Source: Megalopta genalis
Taxonomy: Eukaryota; Arthropoda; Insecta; Hymenoptera; Halictidae
Direction of reading: 5' to 3'
Length of the DNA: 64,000 nt
Assembly (NCBI RefSeq): GCF_051020955.1
Contig: NW_027476093.1
Span: 3,429,001 to 3,493,000 of the forward strand
In this document: in pieces, positions 57,187 through 64,000 of the stretch
How the letters are laid out: each line of letters starts with the position of its first letter
How positions within the stretch are numbered: position 1 is the stretch's first letter
Notes under the pieces: generated by a model
What the model was told of the DNA's origin: nothing
What the model saw: the letters and a program-made list of their open reading frames with translations, nothing else
Databases searched by the model: none
Made by a program: the position numbers and the translations under genes

Positions 57187-58253
57187 GAAGAACAAACAAC
57201 GAAGAACAAACAACGAAGAACAAACAACGAAGAACAAACAACGAAGAACAAACAACGAAGAACAAACAACGAAGAACAAACAACGAAGAACAAACAACGA
57301 AGAACAAACAACGAAGAACAAACAACGAAGAACAAACAACGAAGAACAAACAACGAAGAACAAACAACGAAGAACAAACAACGAAGAACAAACAACAAAC
57401 AAGAAACAACGAAGAAAAAACAACAAACAACAAACAACGAAGAACAAACAACAAACAACAAACAACAAACAACGAAGAACAAACAACAAACAACGAAGAA
57501 CAAACAACAAAAAACGAAGAGCAAACAACAAACAACAAACAACGAAGAACAAACAACAAACAACAAACAACGAAGAACAAACAACAAACAACAAACAACG
57601 AAGAACAAACAACAAACAACAAACAACGAAGAACAAACAACAAACAACGAAGAACAAACAACAAACAACGAAGAACAAACAACAAACAACGAAGAACAAA
57701 CAACAAACAACGAAGAACAAACAACAAACAACGAAGAACAAACAACAAACAACGAAGAACAAACAACAAACAACGAAGAACAAACAACAAACATCGAAGA
57801 ACAAACAACAAACAACGATGAACAAACAACAAACAACGAAGAACAAACAACAAACAACGAAGAACAAACAACAAACAACGAAGAACAAACAACAAACAAC
57901 GAAGAACAAACAACAAACAACGAAGAACAAACAACAAACAACGAAGAACAAACAACAAACAACGAAGAACAAACAACAAACAACGAAGAACAAACAACAA
58001 ACAACGAAGAACAAACAACGAAGAACAAACAACGAAGAACAAACAACGAAGAACAAACAACGAAGAACAAACAACGAAGAACAAACAACGAAGAACAAAC
58101 AACGAAGAACAAACAACGAAGAACAAACAACGAAGAACAAACAACGAAGAACAAACAACGAAGAACACACAACGAAGAACAAACAAAGAAGAACAAACAA
58201 CGAAGAACAAACAACGAAGAACAAACAACGAAGAACAAACAACGAAGAACAAA
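57187..58253. repeat. D-A, marker, D-A-A-A, D-A-A, D-A arrays
   Basis: D-A to about 57390; marker at about 57400-57420; D-A-A-A, then D-A-A with a GAGCAAA variant near 57519 and CATC near 57793. CGATGAA has its ATG at 57818. A D-A array occupies about 58013-58253, with a CACACAA near 58166 and one AAAGAAG near 58186. Confidence 0.84.
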
Positions 58254-58584
58254 CAACGAACAACGAACAACGAACAACGAACAACGAACAACGAACAACG
58301 AACAACGAACAACGAACAACGAACAACGAACAACGAACAACGAACAACGAACAACGAAGAACAAACAACGAACAACGAAGAACAAACAACGAACAACGAA
58401 GAACAAACAACGAACAACGAAGAACAAACAACGAACAACGAAGAACAAACAACGAACAACGAAGAACAAACAACGAACAACGAAGAACAAACTTCAAACA
58501 ACGAAGAACAAACCACAAACAACGAAGAACAAACAACAAACAACGAAGAACAAACAACAAACAACGAAGAACAAACTACAAACA
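58254..58584. repeat. Short B array, then D-A-B trimers (21 bp)
   Basis: About 13 B units, then seven D-A-B trimers to about 58490. After these come CTTCAAA near 58491, CCACAAA near 58512, D-A-A trimers, and an AACTACA unit near 58574. Confidence 0.87.
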
Positions 58585-58781
58585 ACGAAGAACAAGCAAC
58601 AAACAACGAAGAACAAGCAACAAACAACGAAGAACAAGCAACAAACAACGAAGAACAAGCAACAAACAACGAAGAACAAGCAACAAACAACGAAGAACAA
58701 GCAACAAACAACGAAGAACAAGCAACAAACAACGAAGAACAAGCAACAAACAACGAAGAACAAGCAACAAACAACGAAGAA
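58585..58781. repeat. D-C-A trimers, nine copies
   Basis: Nine successive trimers with CAAGCAA in the middle position, between the D-A-B set and the D-CAAACAG-A set. Confidence 0.88.
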
Positions 58782-58929
58782 CAAACAGCAAACAACGAAG
58801 AACAAACAGCAAACAACGAAAAACAAACAGCAAACAACGAAGAACAAACAGCAAACAACGAAGAACAAACAGCAAACAACGAAGAACAAACAGCAAACAA
58901 CGAAGAACAAACAGCAAACAACGAAGAAC
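58782..58929. repeat. Seven trimers carrying CAAACAG
   Basis: Seven successive 21-bp trimers, each with A-to-G at the last base of the middle unit (CAAACAG, then CAAACAA). One trimer reads CGAAAAA. CAAACAG is not amplified anywhere else in the window. Confidence 0.9.
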
Positions 58930-59356
58930 AAACAACAAACAACGAAGAACAAACAACAAACAACGAAGAACAAACAACAAACAACGATGAACAAACAACA
59001 AACAACGAAGAACAAACAACAAACAACGAAGAACAAACAACAAACAACGAAGAACAAACAACAAACAACGCAGAACAAACAACAAACAACGAAGAACAAA
59101 CAACAAACAACGAAGAACAAACAACAAACAACGAAGAACAAACAACAAACAACGAAGAACAAACAACAAACAACGAAGAACAAACAACAAACAACGAAGA
59201 ACAAACAACAAACAACGAAGAACAAACAACAAACAACGAAGAACAAACAACAAACAACAAGCAACGAAGAACAAACAACAAACAACAAGCAACGAAGAAC
59301 AAACAACAAACAACGAAGAACAAACAACAAACAACGAAGAACAAACAACAAACAAC
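58930..59356. repeat. D-A-A array with CGATGAA and CGCAGAA variants
   Basis: Twenty-one-bp trimers. CGATGAA has its ATG at 58987, CGCAGAA is near 59069, and C units near 59258 and 59286 come before the B array. Confidence 0.86.
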
Positions 59357-59820
59357 GAACAACGAACAACAAACAACGAACAACGAACAACGAACAACGA
59401 ACAACGAACAACGAACAACGAACAACGAACAACGAACAACGAACAACGAACAACGAACAACGAACAACGAACAACGAACAACGAACAACGAACAACGAAC
59501 AACGAACAACGAACAACGAACAACGAACAACGAACAACGAACAACGAACAACGAACAACGAACAACGAACAACGAACCACGAACAACGAACAACGAACAA
59601 CGAACAACGAACAACGAACAACGAACAACGAACAACGAACAACGAACAACGAACAACGAACAACGAACAACGAACAACGAACAACGACCAACGAACAACG
59701 AACAACGAACAACGAACAACGAACAACGAACAACGAACAACGAACAAACGAACAACGAACAAACGAACAACGAACAAACGAACGACGAACAACGAACAAC
59801 GAACAACGAACAACGAACAA
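59357..59820. repeat. B array with (7+8)-bp triple
   Basis: Long CGAACAA array with an A unit near 59367, CCAC near 59577, CGACCAA at 59685, three 8-mers at about 59743-59783 and one CGACGAA-type change after them. Confidence 0.89.
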
Positions 59821-60904
59821 CGAAGAACAAACAACAAACAACGAAGAACAAACAACAAACAACGAAGAACAAACAACGAAGAACAAACAACGAAGAACAA
59901 ACAACGAAGAACAAACAACGAAGAACAAACAACGAAGAACAAACAACGAAGAACAAACAACGAAGAACAAACAACGAAGAACAAACAACGAAGAACAAAC
60001 AACGAAGAACAAACAACGAAGAACAAACAACGAAGAACAAACAACGAAGAACAAACAACAAACAAGAAACAACGAAGAAAAAACAACAAACAACAAACAA
60101 CGAAGAACAAACAACAAACAACAAACAACAAACAACGAAGAACAAACAACAAACAACGAAGAACAAACAACAAAAAACGAAGAACAAACAACAAACAACA
60201 AACAACGAAGAACAAACAACAAACAACAAACAACGAAGAACAAACAACAAACAACAAACAACGAAGAACAAACAACAAACAACAAACAGCGAAGAACAAA
60301 CAACAAACAACGAAGAACAAACAACAAACAACGAAGAACAAACAACAAACAACGAAGAACAAACAACAAACAACGAAGAACAAACAACAAACATCGAAGA
60401 ACAAACAACAAACAACGATGAACAAACAACAAACAACGAAGAACAAACAACAAACAACGAAGAACAAACAACAAACAACGAAGAACAAACAACAAACAAC
60501 AAACAACGAAGAACAAACAACAAACAACGAACAACGAAGAACAAACAACGAAGAACAAACAACGAAGAACAAACAACGAAGAACAAACAACAAACAACGA
60601 AGAACAAACAACGAAGAACAAACAACGAAGAACAAACAACGAAGAACAAACAACGAAGAACAAACAACGAAGAACAAACAACGAAGAACAAACAACGAAG
60701 AACAAACAACGAAGAACAAACAACGAAGAACAAACAACGAAGAACAAACAACGAAGAACAAACAACGAAGAACAAACAACGAAGAACAAACAACGAAGAA
60801 CAAACAACGAAGAACAAACAACGAAGAACAAACAACGAAGAACAAACAACGAAGAACAAACAACGAAGAACAAACAACGAAGAACAAACAACGAAGAACA
60901 AACA
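59821..60904. repeat. D-A, marker, D-A-A-A, D-A-A and long D-A array
   Basis: D-A-A then D-A to about 60050; marker at about 60062-60085; D-A-A-A; CAGCGAA at 60287; CATC near 60393; CGATGAA with ATG at 60418; D-A array about 60535-60900 with a few extra A units. Confidence 0.85.
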
Positions 60905-61295
60905 ACGAACAACGAACAACGAACAACGAACAACGAACAACGAACAACGAACAACGAACAACGAACAACGAACAACGAACAACGAACAACGAACAACGAA
61001 CAACGAACAACGAACAACGAACAACGAACAACGAACAACGAACAACGAACAACGAACAACGAACAACGAACCACGAACAACGAACAACGAACAACGAACA
61101 ACGAACAACGAACAACGAACAACGAACAACGAACAACGAACAACGAACAACGAACAACGACCAACGAACAACGAACAACGAACAACGAACAACGAACAAC
61201 GAACAACGAACAACGAACAAACGAACAACGAACAAACGAACAACGAACAAACGAACAACGAACAACGAACAACGAACAACGAACAACGAACAACG
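60905..61295. repeat. B array with (7+8)-bp triple
   Basis: CCAC near 61073, CGACCAA at 61158, and three 8-mers at about 61215-61255. It matches the 59.4-59.8 kb array in marker order. Confidence 0.9.
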
Positions 61296-62160
61296 AAGAA
61301 CAAACAACAAACAACGAAGAACAAACAACAAACAACGAAGAACAAACAACAAACAACGAAGAACAAACAACGAAGAACAAACAACGAAGAACAAACAACG
61401 AAGAACAAACAACGAAGAACAAACAACGAAGAACAAACAACGAAGAACAAACAACGAAGAACAAACAACGAAGAACAAACAACGAAGAACAAACAACGAA
61501 GAACAAACAACGAAGAACAAACAACGAAGAACAAACAACGAAGAACAAACAACAAACAAGAAACAACGAAGAAAAAACAACAAACAACAAACAACGAAGA
61601 ACAAACAACAAACAACAAACAACAAACAACGAAGAACAAACAACAAACAACGAAGAACAAACAACAAAAAACGAAGAACAAACAACAAACAACAAACAAC
61701 GAAGAACAAACAACAAACAACAAACAACGAAGAACAAACAACAAACAACAAACAACGAAGAACAAACAACAAACAACAAACAGCGAAGAACAAACAACAA
61801 ACAACGAAGAACAAACAACGAAGAACAAACAACGAAGAACAAACAACGAAGAACAAACAACGAAGAACAAACAACGAAGAACAAACAACGAAGAACAAAC
61901 AACGAAGAACAAACAACGAAGAACAAACAACGAAGAACAAACAACGAAGAACAAACAACGAAGAACAAACAACGAAGAACAAACAACGAAGAACAAACAA
62001 CGAAGAACAAACAACGAAGAACAAACAACGAAGAACAAACAACGAAGAACAAACAACGAAGAACAAACAACGAAGAACAAACAACGAAGAACAAACAACG
62101 AAGAACAAACAACGAAGAACAAACAACAAACAACGAAGAACAGACAACAAACAACGAAGA
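61296..62160. repeat. D-A-A, D-A, marker, D-A-A-A, D-A array
   Basis: D-A-A then D-A to about 61545; marker at about 61558-61580; D-A-A-A; CAGCGAA at 61781; D-A from about 61807 to 62120; a GACAACA-type change near 62142. CAGC to CAGC distance from the previous module is 1,494 bp. Confidence 0.85.
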
Positions 62161-62541
62161 ACGAACAACGAACAACGAACAACGAACAACGAACAACGAA
62201 CAACGAACAACGAACAACGAACAACGAACAACGAACAACGAACAACGAACAACGAACAACGAACAACGAACAACGAACAACGAACAACGAACAACGAACA
62301 AACGAACAACGAACAAACGAACAACGAACAAACGAACAACTAACAACGAACAACGAACAACGAACAACGAACAACGAACAACGAACAACGAACAACGAAC
62401 AACGAACAACGAACAACGAACAACGAACAACAAACAACGAACAACGTACAACGAACAACGAACAACGAACAACGAACAACGAACAACGAACAACGAACAA
62501 CAAGCAACGAACAACCAGCAACGAACAACCAGCAACAAGCA
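62161..62541. repeat. B arrays with (7+8)-bp triple, CTAACAA and CCAGCAA units
   Basis: B to about 62297, three 8-mers to about 62338, CTAACAA at 62340, B again with one A unit and a CGTACAA near 62445. It ends in a mixture of CAAGCAA, CGAACAA and CCAGCAA near 62500-62541 that is not seen elsewhere. Confidence 0.87.
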
Positions 62542-62889
62542 ACGAAGAACAAACAACAAACAACGAAGAACAAACAACAAACAACGAAGAACAAACAACA
62601 AACAACGAAGAACAAACAACAAACAACGAAGAACAAACAACAAACAACGAAGAACAAACAACAAACAACGCAGAACAAACAACAAACAACGAAGAACAAA
62701 CAACAAACAACGAAGAACAAACAACAAACAACGAAGAACAAACAACAAACAACGAAGAACAAACAACAAACAACAAGCAACAAGCAACAAGCAACAAGCA
62801 ACGAAGAACAAACAACAAACAACAAGCAACGAAGAACAAACAACAAACAACGAAGAACAAACAACAAACAACGAAGAACAAACAACAAA
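62542..62889. repeat. D-A-A array and C units
   Basis: D-A-A trimers with CGCAGAA near 62669 (compare 59069), four C units near 62773-62799, one C unit near 62822, then D-A-A to the next B array. Confidence 0.86.
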
Positions 62890-63543
62890 CAACGAACAAC
62901 GAACAACGAACAACGAACAACGAACAACGAACAACGAACAACGAACAACGAACAACGAACAACGAACAACGAACAACGAACAACGAACAACGAACAACGA
63001 ACAACGAACAACGAACAACGAACAACGAACAACGAACAACGAACAACGAACAACGAACAACGAACAACGAACAACGAACAACGAACAACGAAGAACAAAC
63101 AACGAACAACGAACAAACGAACAACGAACAAACGAACAACGAACAAACGAACAACGAAGAACGAACAACGAAGAACGAACAACGAAGAACGAACAACGAA
63201 GAACAAACAACGAAGAACAAACAACGAACAACGAACAACGAACAACGAACAACGAACAACGAACAACGAACAACGAACAACGAACAACGAACAACGAACA
63301 ACGAACAACGAACAACGAACAACGAACAACGAACAACGAACAACGAACAACGAACAACGAACAACGAACAACGAACAACGAACAACGAACAACGAACAAC
63401 GAACAACGAACAACGAACAACGAACAACGAACAACGAACAACGAACAACGAACAACGAACAACGAACAACGAACAAACGAACAACGAACAAACGAACAAC
63501 GAACAAACGAACAACGAACAAACGAACAACGAACAACGAACAA
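62890..63543. repeat. Two B arrays, with 8-mer triple and quadruple
   Basis: First B array to about 63088; one D-A; three 8-mers at about 63112-63150; D-B pairs; second B array about 63225-63470; then four 8-mers (about 63472-63525), the only place with four. Confidence 0.89.
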
Positions 63544-64000
63544 CGAAGAACAAACAACGAAGAACAAACAACGAAGAACAAACAACGAAGAACAAACAAC
63601 GAAGAACAAACAACGAAGAACAAACAACGAAGAACAAACAACAAACAAGAAACAACGAAGAAAAAACAACAAACAACAAACAACGAAGAACAAACAACAA
63701 ACAACAAACAACAAACAACGAAGAACAAACAACAAACAACGAAGAACAAACAACAAAAAACGAAGAACAAACAACAAACAACAAACAACGAAGAACAAAC
63801 AACAAACAACAAACAATGAAGAACAAACAACAAACAACAAACAACGAAGAACAAACAACAAACAACAAACAACGAAGAACAAACAACAAACAACGAAGAA
63901 CAAACAACAAACAACGAAGAACAAACAACAAACAACGAAGAACAAACAACAAACAACGAAGAACAAACAACAAACATCGAAGAACAAACAACAAACAACG
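63544..64000. repeat. D-A array, marker, mixed block, running off the window
   Basis: D-A to about 63640, marker at about 63648-63668, D-A-A-A units with AATGAAG near 63816, D-A-A, and a CATC variant near 63976. The satellite continues beyond the window end. Confidence 0.86.

Larger units (their letters stand above)
1..64000. repeat. Heptanucleotide satellite (CAAACAA/AAACAAC family), whole window
   Basis: Every line reads as tandem 7-mers. The base unit is CAAACAA; variants are CGAACAA, CAAGCAA, CGAAGAA and CCAACAA, with rare T-bearing units. Blocks of different variants alternate, but all derive from one heptamer and keep its register. The + strand is nearly T-free, so it cannot form A-T hairpins, and G occurs only as part of the variant units. 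There is no unique sequence, transposon end, tRNA or rRNA-like segment. Seven is coprime to three, so all three frames of a strand give the same heptapeptide cycle (KQQTTNN on +, LLFVVCC on - for pure A arrays). This explains the stop-free frames without coding function. The likely setting is eukaryotic constitutive heterochromatin. The species cannot be told from the sequence. Confidence 0.97.

Noticed and set aside
49826..63994. Open frame of about 4,700 codons on the - strand as a giant protein gene
   Set aside because: It is a pure heptapeptide-type repeat. Equivalent stop-free frames exist in other frames and on both strands, and the frame simply runs between two T-bearing units. No signal, domain or codon-use feature separates it from the rest.
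1..64000. Telomeric repeat
   Set aside because: Telomere repeats have a G-run strand such as TTAGGG, TTTAGGG or TTAGG. Here the G-bearing complement is TTGTTTG with no GG, and the large HOR structure is not telomere-like.
1..64000. CRISPR array
   Set aside because: There are no unique spacers between repeats; everything is variant heptamer.
1..64000. Whole window as a sequencing or assembly artefact of a low-complexity read
   Set aside because: Private markers (GATGAGC, CATC, CAA/CAAA swap, CATACAA) are arranged in a consistent nested hierarchy and the 7-bp register is preserved. Random errors would not give this. Array lengths of the longest pure tracts and the 27.2-27.9 kb segment could still be inaccurate.
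1..64000. Firm assignment to virilis-group Drosophila from the AAACAAC unit
   Set aside because: One heptamer is weak evidence. The abundant CGAAGAA, CGAACAA and CAAGCAA blocks do not match the AAACTAC, AAACTAT and AAATTAC satellites known there, and only about two AAACTAC units are seen in the clearest case.
1..64000. Promoters, terminators, replication origins or hairpins
   Set aside because: The near absence of T on one strand rules out TATA-like boxes, inverted repeats with A-T stems and poly-T terminators on the + strand. T-rich stretches on the - strand are just the repeat complement and show no local distinction.

Overview
No gene, RNA gene, mobile element or ordinary unique sequence is visible in this window. 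All 64 kb is one family of 7-bp tandem repeats. The base unit is CAAACAA (a rotation of AAACAAC), here called A. The other main units differ from it by one or a few substitutions: B = CGAACAA, C = CAAGCAA, D = CGAAGAA, E = CCAACAA. Rare units carry the only T bases of the + strand: CTAGCAA, CTAACAA, CGATGAA, a CATCGAA type and CATACAA. The + strand is thus almost T-free and the - strand almost A-free over the whole window. Every stop codon contains both T and A, so neither strand has stops except at the rare T-bearing units. The very long open frames (up to about 4,700 codons, all low-complexity heptapeptide repeats) follow from composition and are not annotated as genes.

The window suggests eukaryotic heterochromatic satellite DNA, such as pericentromeric, centromeric or sex-chromosome blocks. 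Nothing in it is typical of bacteria. The AAACAAC heptamer resembles the 7-bp satellites of virilis-group Drosophila (AAACTAC family). A heptamer is too little to assign a species, and the abundance of CGAAGAA and CGAACAA variants is not something I can match to a known satellite.

Region 1 (1 to about 40,935) holds ten compound higher-order repeats (HORs) of 3.0-5.7 kb; the first is partial. Each complete copy has the same block order: pure A array; mixed D-A-A / D-A-A-A array (21- and 28-bp periods); D-A array (14 bp); short D-D stretch; B array; a fixed CCAC junction; C array with a short B island; CTAGCAA; short B array; CTAACAA. Private markers sort the copies into four types in the order a-b-c-d-a-b-c-d, followed by an a/c-like chimera. 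This is a super-repeat of about 17.1-18.4 kb.

Region 2 (about 40,936 to 53,169) is dominated by pure A arrays of 477, about 65, about 150, 366 and 92 units. Between them lie short mosaic blocks, including a CCAACAA cluster, D-C-A trimer arrays, two AAACTAC units and six AAACGAC units.

Region 3 (53,170 to 64,000, with two related modules at 44.8-47.0 kb) is a faster-cycling mosaic of modules of about 0.4-2.6 kb. It alternates D-A arrays, a GAAACAA...AAAACAA marker, D-A-A arrays, C units and B arrays. Most B arrays end in a distinctive (7+8)-bp block repeated three times.

The 7-bp register holds over tens of kilobases. Distances between shared CGATGA markers are exact multiples of 7 once the few visible 8-, 5- and 3-bp units are counted. 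Block boundaries were read by eye and are good to about one or two units unless an exact unit count is given.
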